Positions 8,153 to 16,293 of a stretch of 25,192 bases of DNA are shown here, one piece after another (the first letter of the stretch is position 1; each line of letters begins with the position of its first letter). Source of the stretch: Pirellulales bacterium (lineage in GTDB: Bacteria > Planctomycetota > Planctomycetia > Pirellulales > JAICIG01); NCBI GenBank assembly GCA_025924495.1, contig JAICIG010000049.1, positions 1-25,192 on the forward strand. The letters are read 5' to 3'. The notes below the pieces were generated by a model. The model saw only the letters and a program-made list of their open reading frames with translations. It was not told where the DNA came from and did not search any database. The position numbers and the translations under genes were made by a program.

Positions 8153-8583
8153 CAAAGAAGCCTTTGCCCGAGCGCCTTGCGACGCTTGGCTTCGTGTATT
8201 TCGCGATTAAGATGCAACCGACGCAGAAGCGAGAACTAGACGCCAGGGAAGCGAATTTAGTTCTCTGGAACAGCTCAAAACCGCGTAAGCCGGGCGCGGC
8301 GCCGATTCACTCCCGGCCAGTTTTCGGTCCATTTTATGGGTTTGGCCGGGGCACGACTAGCGAAAACCAGCCGCAATCTGGCCGCCGACGCGGGCGAGAA
8401 CGCTCCTCGACAAGCGCCGGTTTACGAGCGACACGTTGGCGCTTAATATACAGTATTACCACTTTTGGGGCAAAGAAATGTTGCCTCGCGATTACTTATT
8501 TTTCACTTAAAATCTCGGTCTGAGTGCCGGCTGTCGACCGCGTCTACCCTCGCTGGTCAATTTTCGGGCAGGGCCCAATTCTA
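8153..8583. other. Divergent intergenic region between J-like gene and Hsp70 gene
   Basis: This 431-base region has no credible gene. A plus frame through 8164-8523 has unprotein-like composition and no family resemblance. A CCCGGCCA/TGGCCGGG inverted pair lies near 8315-8356. The part from about 8440 to 8520 is clearly AT-richer and holds the imperfect-dyad motif TAATATACAGTATTA (8444-8458). No CIRCE heat-shock operator (TTAGCACTC-N9-GAGTGCTAA) was found. The region should hold the promoters of both flanking genes. Confidence 0.5.
8421..8449 (+). promoter_or_regulatory. Candidate promoter upstream of Hsp70 gene
   Basis: TTTACG (8421-8426) and TAATAT (8444-8449) are spaced by 17 bases, each matching four of six consensus positions. 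The -10-like hexamer overlaps the TAATA-N5-TATTA dyad at 8444-8458, which could bind a repressor. The implied leader would be about 130 bases. Evidence is only pattern-based. Confidence 0.25.
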
Positions 8584-10515
8584 ATGACTGCGAATTTAAG
8601 CTTATTGTTCAATAAACATGGCCTGGCTTTCCTGCATCAGGCTTTGGAACAGGTCGTCGGGCAGCCGAGCGGTGTCATTAGCGATGCCGCTCTGTATCGA
8701 AGCAAGGTCATACTGCCGGCTTGGCAGTCCTCGCCGCTGCAGTTCCGGCTGCTCGATCCCGCCAAATTGCGTTGGGACGAATTCATGCTGGCGCTGCGCG
8801 AAGGCGTCTTTGACATTTCCCGCGGCGCGGTGGCGCTGCAGTCGAACTGGCAAGAGGCTGTCGGGCTGGCGCTGAACGACTTTATCGAGGCGCCGATTGC
8901 CGACGGTTTAACGTTGCCCGCCGCAGGTCCCGATTCGGCGCCAATGCCGCTTCCACCCGGCACGAGGGTGCATGCTGTCGGCATCGACCTGGGAACGACC
9001 TACTCGGTTGTCGCACACCTGGACAATCAAGGGCGTCCGGTGAGCATCCCCAACGCCAATGGCGACATTCTGACTCCAAGCGTCGTATTGTTCGATTCTG
9101 ATGGCACGGTCGTGGGAAAAGAAGCGGTTCTGGCCGCATCGCTCGAACCCGACAAAGTCGCCGATTGCGTAAAGCGAGACATGGGCGGCAAACATTACCA
9201 TCGGCCGGTCAATGGCGAGTTTCTGCCGCCCGAAGTCATTTCCAGTTACATCCTGCGCCGTCTGCGATCGGACGCCGAGCGCAAGCTTGGCCCCGCCTCG
9301 AAGGCGGTGATCACGGTGCCCGCCTATTTCGACGAGACCCGACGCCGCGCAACGATGGACGCAGGTCAACTCGCCGGGCTCGAAGTGCTCGACATCCTCA
9401 ACGAACCGACCGCCGCCGCCATTTTGTACGGCTATCAAGAAGGGTTTCTCGACAGCTCAGGTCGAGTCAAGGATGGCCAGACGCTGCGCGTGTTGGTCTA
9501 TGATCTCGGCGGCGGGACGTTCGACGTCACCGTCGTCGAAATGAAGGAACACTCGTTCAAGGCAATTGCTACCGATGGCGACGTTCGCCTGGGCGGCAAA
9601 GACTGGGACGAAAAATTGATTGACATCGCCGCCCAGCGACTGGTTGAACAAACCGGCGACGATCCGCGCCAAGATCCGGAAACCTTGCAGGAGCTGTGGC
9701 TGGCGGCCGAACTGGCCAAAAAGACCCTCTCCGAACGTGCCAAGGCCACGATGTACGTCAATCATCGCGGGCGGCGCCATAAGGTGGAAGTCACGCGCGA
9801 TGAATTCGAAGAGGCGACGGCGCCGCTCGTCCTGCGCACTCGCATGACGACCGAAATCGTCGTCATGCAGGCGGGCTTAACGTTCAAGGAAATCGACAAG
9901 GTGCTCGTTGTCGGCGGTTCAACCCGCATGCCGATGATCACGCGCATGTTGACGGAACTGGCCGGCCGCGCCGTCGATTGCTCGGTCTCGGCCGACGAAG
10001 CCGTCGCGCACGGAGCGGCGCTCTATGCCGATCTGATGCTGCAAAAGCATGGCGTCGGCGGGGGCCACGCCCAATTCTCGGTCACGAACATCAACTCGCA
10101 CAGCCTCGGAGTGATTGGCGTCGACCCCATCACCGGCCGCAAGCTCAATCGAGTCATCATTCCCAAGAATACCGCTTTGCCGCATGTGGCGGCGCGGCGG
10201 TTCAAAACGTATCAGAGCAATCAGCCCAACGTGCGCGTATGCGTGCTGGAAGGCGAAAGCGAAGTGCCCGATGCCTGCATCGAAGTAGGCACCTGCGTCA
10301 TCCGCGACTTACCCCCGAATCTGCCCGCCGGCTGGCCGGTCGAAGTGCGCTACAGTTACGGCGAAAACGGTCGGCTCCAGGTCATGGCCAGCCTCGTCGG
10401 TCACGATGCCAAAGTGACTACCGAGTTCATCCGCGACAACAGTCTCTCCGACGACGACTTGATGCTGTGGGCCGAGTGTCTGGCAACCGAGGCCCGTCAA
10501 AAGGCGACATTTTGA
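8584..10515 (+). CDS. Hsp70 (DnaK-like) protein with N-terminal extension and no helical lid
   Basis: A 643-residue Hsp70-family ATPase. The nucleotide-binding domain begins unusually late: phosphate-1 motif GIDLGTTYS at 133-141, then ITVPAYFDETRR (243-254), ILNEPTAAAI (271-280), the phosphate-2 loop VYDLGGGTFDVTVVE (305-319) and VLVVGGSTRMP (440-450). About 120 residues follow that fit the substrate-binding beta domain (NSHSLGV, VIIPKNTALP, YQSNQPNVRV, LEGES). The protein then ends, so the alpha-helical lid is absent. Residues 1-130 are an unrecognised extension. ATG 8584 is chosen; the frame opens earlier at a GTG (8524). Given its unusual build it is probably a specialised Hsp70 and not the housekeeping DnaK. 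A GYF-repeat gene follows, and a J-like gene is divergent. Confidence 0.92.
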   Translation: MTANLSLLFNKHGLAFLHQALEQVVGQPSGVISDAALYRSKVILPAWQSSPLQFRLLDPAKLRWDEFMLALREGVFDISRGAVALQSNWQEAVGLALNDFIEAPIADGLTLPAAGPDSAPMPLPPGTRVHAVGIDLGTTYSVVAHLDNQGRPVSIPNANGDILTPSVVLFDSDGTVVGKEAVLAASLEPDKVADCVKRDMGGKHYHRPVNGEFLPPEVISSYILRRLRSDAERKLGPASKAVITVPAYFDETRRRATMDAGQLAGLEVLDILNEPTAAAILYGYQEGFLDSSGRVKDGQTLRVLVYDLGGGTFDVTVVEMKEHSFKAIATDGDVRLGGKDWDEKLIDIAAQRLVEQTGDDPRQDPETLQELWLAAELAKKTLSERAKATMYVNHRGRRHKVEVTRDEFEEATAPLVLRTRMTTEIVVMQAGLTFKEIDKVLVVGGSTRMPMITRMLTELAGRAVDCSVSADEAVAHGAALYADLMLQKHGVGGGHAQFSVTNINSHSLGVIGVDPITGRKLNRVIIPKNTALPHVAARRFKTYQSNQPNVRVCVLEGESEVPDACIEVGTCVIRDLPPNLPAGWPVEVRYSYGENGRLQVMASLVGHDAKVTTEFIRDNSLSDDDLMLWAECLATEARQKATF

Positions 10516-10635
10516 CGTGTGGTTTCGCAAGTCATTCGGGATACGTGCGCACCCCTCGCGACTATGCTGCTTGATAAGTCGACAGGCGTCGCTGAGCTTA
10601 TTCGCAATGCCCGGATGGCCAGACGGTAGAGAAAT

Positions 10636-11301
10636 ATGGCGAAACTGAAATCGGGCGAATTGCGCGTGCTTAAGGGGGACGTCGTCTACGGACCGATGAT
10701 GCGCGATGAATTGAACGACCTGCTAGCTGGCGGCAGGTTCTCGCCCGACGATCGAGTTTCGGTGTCCGGAGCGCCTTGGATCGCCATCAAGGAATACCTG
10801 GCGCCCAAGCCGCCCGATCAAGAGCCAATCCCCGAGCGCTGTCTCCAGGTGCTTAAGGGAAAATACATGTTCCCGCCGCTGTCGCGCGAGGAGGTCATCC
10901 AGTTGGCGGCGCTCGGGCGGATCGGCGATGACGATTTGATTAGCGCTCTCGACGGACCCTGGATGAGACTGGCCGATTTCTTTGCTCCTCCCGCCGTGCC
11001 CGAACCTGAACCTCCCGAAGACGATGCCGTGCTGGTGCAGCCTCTGCCGGCGCACGCGCGGGCCGTGGGACGCTTGCGCGTCGCCGATCTACTCGAACAA
11101 GATCGCGATCTGCCCGACGAGTGGTATGCCAAAGTCCGCGGATTGCACAGCTCGCCGATGCAGAAACGGCATCTCCGTCTACTGTACCAATCAGGCGAAC
11201 TGACGCTCGATTGTCCGGTGCGCAACGCCGCCTGGCGGCAATCCGACTGGCGGCCTATCCGCAGCATTCCCGAAGTACATGCCGAGGTGACTCGCCTCTG
11301 A
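10636..11301 (+). CDS. Protein with three GYF_2-like repeats
   Basis: A 221-residue protein built from three related modules. Module 1 (about residues 8-55) reads LRVLKGDVVYGPMMRDEL ... GGRFSPDDRVS ... PWIAIKEYL. Module 2 (about 71-117) reads LQVLKGKYMFPPLSREEV ... LGRIGDDDLIS ... PWMRLADFF. Module 3 (from about 161) reads WYAKVRGLHSSPMQKRHL ... SGELTLDCPVR ... DWRPIRSI. This is the GYF_2 pattern (GPxxxxELxxLxxxGxlxxdxxV ... Wxxa), a fold used for protein-protein contact. Modules 2 and 3 lack the GP dipeptide, with PP and SP instead. No signal or membrane segment is seen, so it is probably cytoplasmic. It starts 120 bases after the Hsp70 stop on the same strand and may work with it. The start at ATG 10636 has only a weak ribosome-binding site. 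Confidence 0.8.
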   Translation: MAKLKSGELRVLKGDVVYGPMMRDELNDLLAGGRFSPDDRVSVSGAPWIAIKEYLAPKPPDQEPIPERCLQVLKGKYMFPPLSREEVIQLAALGRIGDDDLISALDGPWMRLADFFAPPAVPEPEPPEDDAVLVQPLPAHARAVGRLRVADLLEQDRDLPDEWYAKVRGLHSSPMQKRHLRLLYQSGELTLDCPVRNAAWRQSDWRPIRSIPEVHAEVTRL

Positions 11302-11350
11302 TTCAAGCGCGATCGGCCGGCAATCCAGCGGCGCCAAGCCGTTTGCCCGC

Positions 11351-11848
11351 CTACTTGTCGTCAGATTCGGCTTCGCCTGCTTTGACGATCTTCCCGAACA
11401 GCTTGCCGCCATGATCGCTGGCGCTCCAGGTGCCCGCATATTCATTGCGGTAAAACAGCACTCGCGCCGTAAAGATGCCAACGTTGGGAATCTTCAAATC
11501 CGTCAGCGTGATCACCGGCGTATCGCCGGCCCATTTCACCTCCAGCGGCAGGGGAATGGCATTGCCATTCTTGCCGTACTGGTACTCGAACAACCAAAAG
11601 TCGCCATTCGGCAATTTCTTTACCGATTTCAGCAGATACTTTTCTTCCTTCAGGCCGCCGCGCTGCTCTTGCCCGTCGGTCGTGAAATAACCAACCAGCG
11701 TCGCACCGGACATCGCCGTTTCGAAATCCTTAATCAGCTTCGCACGATCGGGGACAGCTGCCGGCTGCGCAGCGGGTTCGTCGGCGCGTACGGTGCAAAA
11801 TAAGCAGACGAGCGCGGCGGCCACAGCGAGAGAGACGATGCGTTGCAT
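11351..11848 (-). CDS. Small secreted protein, function unknown
   Basis: A 165-residue protein with a clear Sec signal peptide: MQRIVSLAVAAALVCLFC followed by TVRADE, with cleavage likely near RA-DE. The mature part is about 140 residues of mixed strands, including KYLLKSVKKLPNGDFWLFEY, LPLEVKWAGDTPVITLTDLK and AGTWSASDHGGKLFGKI; the last resembles the closing strands of lipocalin-like or YceI-like barrels, but I cannot assign a family. Start ATG 11848 has GAGG 9 bases upstream; ATG 11863 is an in-frame alternative that would add five residues. It follows the HAD-ATPase gene on the same strand with a gap of about 117 bases, and converges with the GYF-repeat gene. Export to the periplasm is likely. 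Confidence 0.8.
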   Translation of the reverse strand: MQRIVSLAVAAALVCLFCTVRADEPAAQPAAVPDRAKLIKDFETAMSGATLVGYFTTDGQEQRGGLKEEKYLLKSVKKLPNGDFWLFEYQYGKNGNAIPLPLEVKWAGDTPVITLTDLKIPNVGIFTARVLFYRNEYAGTWSASDHGGKLFGKIVKAGEAESDDK

Positions 11849-11965
11849 GGAAAAGCGCCTCATTCAAAGATCAGGATTGTCAGTAAAATTACACGTCGGG
11901 CACCGGCCTGCGAGTTTACGCTTCCGCAAAACGGCATTCAACAACTGCTCCCGCAACGCGTCTGG

Positions 11966-13684
11966 TCACAACGCTCCCGGCAAGGTGTACTCACGTTCGA
12001 CGATTTCTCGGATCTTGCTGCGACTCTCTTGGGCCGAAATCTCAGGCCGCTGTTCGACTTCGGCGGCCAGACGGGCCAGATTCTCGTCCTTGATGCCGAC
12101 GCGAAACCAGCCCGAATAATCTCCATGCCGCAGATGATAAAGCCACGTTTCGTCGTCGACGCCTTCCGCCAGTTGTAGAAACATCATCAGGTTTTGCGCC
12201 TGCAGGTTCAGCTTTTCTTCGGCGCCGCGGAAATAGAAGCTGCGATCTTTGCCCAAATCGCCTTCGGCATATTTGTGCCGATGACGGCGCTGTGCGGCGA
12301 CGCCAGGAACGACGTGCATCAGGCAAGGCCCCGTCGGGTCGTCGACTCGCCAAAAGAGCGCCGCGCCGCGATCGGGCGGCTTTGACGGCAACTGTGGCAA
12401 GGAAAGTCCCCGCGCTTCGCAGAATTTCTGCACGCCTTGCCGAGAGGATTCGCCTGCCGCCACAAGCGTGTCGATCGATTCGATCGCACGTCTTTCGATG
12501 CTCGCCGGATCCACCGTAATGAATGCCGTTTGCTGGTAGCTGCCTGGGGGGTCGGGCAAGTCGGGGCGCCAACCGACCGGCAGCACGTGGTGCGCTTCAT
12601 CAATCACCAGCCAGTGGGGCAGGCATCGCGCCGCGCGCATTTCGCGCAGCCGTTCGTTAATCGCCAGGAAGAATCGCGGACGCTCGTCGAACTTGAGCGC
12701 CAACAGGTTTACGACGACGTTCGTATCTCGCTCGGAGAGCAATTTATTGACCTGTTCCACGGTCGGAGCCTGCTGTGGCCCGCCAACGTTTACCGTGTTC
12801 TTGAGATTGCCGTGATCCCCTTCCGGATCGATGACGCACACCTGATAGCGTTGTTCGGTCAACCTCTCAATCAACGCCATGGCCAGCGTCGATTTTCCGC
12901 TACCCGACTCGCCCGCAATCAACAAGTTCATCCCGTAAGGCCTGACGCGGACTTCTTCGCCCGAATCGCGCATACCGAGCAGAATGTGATGGCGTGCGAG
13001 GCGCGGTTCCAAATCCGCCAGGTCGTTGTCGATGATTCGTCCGATCAGCGCCTCGACGCCGGGCCCATGGTCCTTTGGCGCGACCCAATCAACGGCGTCT
13101 TGCAAGGAGCGAATGGCGTTAGCTACGGCGACCGAACATTCGCAGGCGCTGAGAAACGCGTGGTCGTTTTCCGCATCGCCTACGCCGACGACGTTATGGG
13201 CGGATATGCCCATTTCTGCCAGCGCCGCGTGGAGACCCGTGGATTTGTTCACGCCGGCCGGCAACAGCATCACGGCGCCTTTATTGAAGATCACCTGATA
13301 CTCGAGCCCCTGGTCGCGAATCGCCGCCAAGGCGGCCGTTTCATGCGGGCGCCACGTCGCCAGAATCACGCGCCCCAGCGACAACGGGGACACGCCGCGG
13401 CGCTCGAGGGCTTGCACCAGTTTTTCCGGCGGCGGACTGGCCAGCGCGCGCTCGGTGCGATCCGACGGCCGATACAGCAGGCCGCCGTTTTCGGCCACAA
13501 TCCAATCAAACAACTCCGCTTCGCCGAAGCATGTGAACAGGTCGGGCAGTTCCCGGCCGGTAACGAGAATCAGCTTTCTGCCCGAGGCGCGCAGCTTGCG
13601 CAGCGCCTCGAGAGTGCTCGGCCCTACGATGCTGTCGGTCGCCAAGGTTCCGTCGTAATCAGCGGCCAACGCCAGGTATCTCAT
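11966..13684 (-). CDS. HAD-IIB phosphatase fused to HerA/DUF87-type ATPase
   Basis: A 572-residue fusion. Residues 1-215 form a HAD hydrolase of the Cof/IIB type: nucleophile motif DYDGTLA at 9-15, motif II VTGR at 41-44, a Lys in PAGVNKSTG (K147), and the acidic motif GVGDAENDHAF at 167-177. Residues 245-500 form a P-loop ATPase: Walker A GESGSGKST at 258-266, a following VIDPEGDH strand as in HerA/DUF87 proteins, and Walker B WLVIDEAHH at 358-366. The C-terminal 100 residues are charged and helical with no known domain. No signal or membrane segment is present. The two domains are continuous in one frame with no break, so this is a real fusion. HAD-IIB enzymes act on phosphosugars or similar small phosphates. 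HerA-type ATPases usually pump DNA or polypeptides. The joint role is unknown to me. Confidence 0.9.
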   Translation of the reverse strand: MRYLALAADYDGTLATDSIVGPSTLEALRKLRASGRKLILVTGRELPDLFTCFGEAELFDWIVAENGGLLYRPSDRTERALASPPPEKLVQALERRGVSPLSLGRVILATWRPHETAALAAIRDQGLEYQVIFNKGAVMLLPAGVNKSTGLHAALAEMGISAHNVVGVGDAENDHAFLSACECSVAVANAIRSLQDAVDWVAPKDHGPGVEALIGRIIDNDLADLEPRLARHHILLGMRDSGEEVRVRPYGMNLLIAGESGSGKSTLAMALIERLTEQRYQVCVIDPEGDHGNLKNTVNVGGPQQAPTVEQVNKLLSERDTNVVVNLLALKFDERPRFFLAINERLREMRAARCLPHWLVIDEAHHVLPVGWRPDLPDPPGSYQQTAFITVDPASIERRAIESIDTLVAAGESSRQGVQKFCEARGLSLPQLPSKPPDRGAALFWRVDDPTGPCLMHVVPGVAAQRRHRHKYAEGDLGKDRSFYFRGAEEKLNLQAQNLMMFLQLAEGVDDETWLYHLRHGDYSGWFRVGIKDENLARLAAEVEQRPEISAQESRSKIREIVEREYTLPGAL

Positions 13685-13943
13685 GTTCTACCGGACTTCG
13701 GGGCGAATCATAGTTCCGTCCGCGCCACGGCCATTGAGCAAACGCCGAGCCATGGCCGCTCAGGTCTAGTCCGCTTCATATAGAATGAGCCAACTTTTCG
13801 GGCATTTTGGGCCGCCTGAGTGCAACTCGCCCGGCGATGCAAGCCATTGACCGTTCTTAGTTCAAGTTGGCCAGGAAACTGCCGGTGAGCCCGCCGGCGT
13901 CGCAGGCTCGCTTCTCGGAGATAAACCGGCTATACCAGTAAGT

Positions 13944-14987
13944 ATGCTGTTCACTGCGCGAATTGGACAAAAAGAGCTGGCACAACTTTGTCGCCGTCTT
14001 GCCACCGGGCTGGAAGCCGGGCTCGACGTGCGGCGCGTTTGGAGCCGCGAAACAACCGGCCGGCAGTCGCCCGCTTTGCGTCGCAGGCTCGAACTAGTCA
14101 GCGATGCGGTCAACCGCGGAGATACCCTTACCGACGCGCTTGCTCAAACAGGCAAGTTCTTTCCGAACCTATTTTTGGAACTGGTCGCCGTCGGCGAGCA
14201 GACGGGCAAACTGGCCGAAGTGCTCAAGCGCCTGGCGGAACATTATGAGCACCAACTCAAGCTGCGCCGCGCTTTCCTGAGCGCCATCGCGTGGCCGATG
14301 CTCCAACTGGGCGCCGCCATCTGCATCATCGGCTTGCTAATTTTTGTGATGGGGTTCATCACATCCGCGGACGGCAAGCCGATCGACATCTTAGGCTTTG
14401 GATTGGTCGGCGCCTCAGGCGTGACGATCTACTTCACCATCGTCTTTGCCATCGCCGCGGCGGTCGCTTTGACAATCCGAGCCGTGCGACGCGGGCTCGC
14501 CTGGACCCGGCCGGTGCAGCATCTCGTTCTTCGGATTCCCGTCTTAGGCGCTCAGTTGCAAACGCTCTCGCTGGCGCAGCTCGCCTGGACCATGCATCTG
14601 ACGTTCGACGCCGGCATGGATCTCTTGCCCGCACTGCCGCTGTGCCTGCGCAGCACCGGCAATGCTCGCTACACCGATCATATTAACGAGGTGCTCACCG
14701 CCGTTCGCTCGGGACAGGAAATCAGCGAAGCGTTTACAGACACGCGCGCCTTTCCACGCGACTTTCTCGATTCGCTGGAGGTCGGCGAGCGCAGCGGCCG
14801 GTTGCCGGAAACCATGGCGATTCTGTCCGAACAGTATCAAGATCAGGCGCAGCGCACGTTGGCCGCATTGACCGTCATCGCCGGTTTCGGGGTGTGGGCC
14901 ATCGTGGCCATTATTATCGTGCTCATGATCTTCCGCCTGGCAATGTTCTACATTGGCATGATCGGCGACCTGAGCAGACCGGTCTGA
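13944..14987 (+). CDS. Type II secretion/type IV pilus F-domain protein (GspF/PilC-like)
   Basis: A 347-residue inner-membrane platform protein. It has the two repeated cytoplasmic F domains: the first (about 8-110) carries LVAVGEQTGKLAEVL, the second (about 210-310) carries SLEVGERSGRLPETM, each being the E-x-[ST]-G signature. Membrane helices lie at about 112-139, 153-178 and 310-342. In type II secretion and type IV pili, GspF/PilC couples the assembly ATPase to pseudopilin polymerisation. Here there is no ATPase, pilin, secretin or prepilin peptidase in the window, so it is an orphan that must use partners encoded elsewhere, or has another role. It lies 36 bases upstream of the DUF1501 gene on the same strand. 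The start at ATG 13944 lacks a strong ribosome-binding site. Confidence 0.9.
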   Translation: MLFTARIGQKELAQLCRRLATGLEAGLDVRRVWSRETTGRQSPALRRRLELVSDAVNRGDTLTDALAQTGKFFPNLFLELVAVGEQTGKLAEVLKRLAEHYEHQLKLRRAFLSAIAWPMLQLGAAICIIGLLIFVMGFITSADGKPIDILGFGLVGASGVTIYFTIVFAIAAAVALTIRAVRRGLAWTRPVQHLVLRIPVLGAQLQTLSLAQLAWTMHLTFDAGMDLLPALPLCLRSTGNARYTDHINEVLTAVRSGQEISEAFTDTRAFPRDFLDSLEVGERSGRLPETMAILSEQYQDQAQRTLAALTVIAGFGVWAIVAIIIVLMIFRLAMFYIGMIGDLSRPV

Positions 14988-15023
14988 TCAGGGTATTTCG
15001 ATACGACGCAAGAGAAACATGCA

Positions 15024-16196
15024 ATGCGCGATGCCAACGTCGAGACGGAGCTTACTCGCCGCGAGTTCGTTTATACGGGCGCCGCGGCCGCTTTAAGTTT
15101 GCCCGCGCTTTCGGCGCGGATCGGCGCGCCGCAGCCTGCGCAATCTTGTATCATGATCCTGCTCGTCGGCTCTCCCGGTCAGCTCGATACCTGGGATATG
15201 AAGCCTGCCGCGCCCGCGCAAATCCGCGGCCCCTTCCGCCCAATTTCGACAAACGTGCCGGGAATAGAGATCTGCGAGCATTTCCCGCAAATGGCCCGCC
15301 TCGCCGATCGCTATGCGCTCGTCCGCAGCCTGCATCATGCCGGTCCGCCGCTTCACGAATCTGGCCAGCGCCTACTGCTCACAGGGCAGGACTTTGGCCC
15401 CGGCGACGAGCAGCCTTACTGCGGCTCGGTGATCGCCAAGGTGTTGGGTTCCCATAACGATCTGCCGACCGCCGTGCTGTTGCCTGGTCCCTTGGGCGAT
15501 ACCGGCGCAGGAGGCCTGCATGGTCAAACATCCGCTCATCTTGGCGCTAGCTACGAGCCTTGGTCTCCGGGCGCTGCTCCCCGCGCCGTCTCGGCCTCGC
15601 TGGCCCAGGCATTTGATCTCGATGCCGAACCTGCCGCACTGCGAGACCGCTACGGATTTCACTCGCTGGGGCGATACTGCTTGATCGCCCGGCGTTTAGT
15701 AGAGCGCGGCGTGCGCCATGTGCTCATTAACCAGTTTTCTACCGTGTTCGATTCGCTCTCCTGGGACATGCACGCCAATGGCGGTAAATTGAACGTCTCG
15801 CTGGCCGACTATCGTCGCGTGCTCTGCCCGCAGTTTGACCAGGCGTTTTCAGCATTAATCCTCGACCTGGAAGTGCGCGGCTTGCTGAGCCAGACGATTG
15901 TGCCGGTGCTGAGCGAGATGGGCCGCTCGCCGAAACTGAACTCGCGCGGCGGACGCGACCATCACCCCGGCGTCTGGACCAACCTCATCGCCGGCGGACC
16001 CATCCGTGGCGGACAAGTGATTGGTTCGAGCGACCGCCACGGCGGTGAGCCGCACGACCGACCCGTTGCACCCGCCGAAATGCTGGCCACGATCTACCAT
16101 GCGATGGGCATCGATCTGGAAACCGCCCGGATTTCTGATCGGCGTGGCAATCTAGTTCCGCTCGTCGCTGGGCGGCCCGTGGCCGAGCTGTTTTGA
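15024..16196 (+). CDS. DUF1501 family protein, probably Tat-exported
   Basis: A 390-residue DUF1501 protein, a family abundant in planctomycetes and related to the alkaline phosphatase/sulfatase fold. The N-terminus has a twin-arginine-like leader, LTRREFVYTGAAAALSLPA at about residues 10-28. Family features follow: ILLVGSPGQLDTWDMKP with the Asp-Trp near the start, a PFRPISTNVPG segment, RSLHHAGPPLHESGQ, and late motifs PVLSEMGRSPKLN and GRDHHPGVWTNLIAGG, whose histidines and aspartates are likely metal ligands. Function is unproven in the family. DUF1501 genes usually pair with DUF1549/DUF1553 (planctomycete cytochrome) genes; here the partner is absent and the gene follows a gspF-like gene with a 36-base gap. 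Start ATG 15024 is preceded by AGAGA. Confidence 0.9.
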   Translation: MRDANVETELTRREFVYTGAAAALSLPALSARIGAPQPAQSCIMILLVGSPGQLDTWDMKPAAPAQIRGPFRPISTNVPGIEICEHFPQMARLADRYALVRSLHHAGPPLHESGQRLLLTGQDFGPGDEQPYCGSVIAKVLGSHNDLPTAVLLPGPLGDTGAGGLHGQTSAHLGASYEPWSPGAAPRAVSASLAQAFDLDAEPAALRDRYGFHSLGRYCLIARRLVERGVRHVLINQFSTVFDSLSWDMHANGGKLNVSLADYRRVLCPQFDQAFSALILDLEVRGLLSQTIVPVLSEMGRSPKLNSRGGRDHHPGVWTNLIAGGPIRGGQVIGSSDRHGGEPHDRPVAPAEMLATIYHAMGIDLETARISDRRGNLVPLVAGRPVAELF

Positions 16197-16204
16197 GGGG
16201 CCGA

Positions 16205-16281
16205 GAATCAAAGGGACAAAGTGAGGAAAAGTTAAGCACGGAGTTCGTTCACGACTTTGTCCCTTTACCTCATTGCGATTC
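16205..16281. terminator. Inverted repeat between convergent genes; possible bidirectional terminator
   Basis: A perfect 13-base inverted repeat, AAAGGGACAAAGT at 16210-16222 and ACTTTGTCCCTTT at 16254-16266, has a 31-base loop and is bracketed by GAATC (16205-16209) and GATTC (16277-16281). It fills the gap between the convergent DUF1501 and DUF1080 genes, where a terminator is expected. The loop is long and there is no clear T-run, so it could equally be a dispersed repeat unit. Confidence 0.45.
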
Positions 16282-16293
16282 TGATCCCTCGTC

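Noticed and set aside
6848..8239. Plus-strand open frame of 463 codons
   Set aside because: It is antisense to the J-like/propeller gene, with Arg/Gln-rich composition and no domain.
8164..8523. Plus-strand open frame of 119 codons ahead of the Hsp70 gene
   Set aside because: Composition is not protein-like, no ribosome-binding site or family is visible, and it occupies the expected promoter region.
8153..8583. CIRCE heat-shock operator expected upstream of an Hsp70 gene
   Set aside because: No TTAGCACTC-N9-GAGTGCTAA or close variant is present; the Hsp70 may not be under HrcA.
13728..13758. CGGCCAT/ATGGCCG inverted repeat between the HAD-ATPase and gspF-like genes
   Set aside because: Seven-base arms in GC-rich DNA with an 18-base loop are expected by chance; nothing else supports a function.
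12437..13783. Plus-strand open frame of 448 codons
   Set aside because: It is antisense to the HAD-ATPase fusion, which has clear catalytic motifs.
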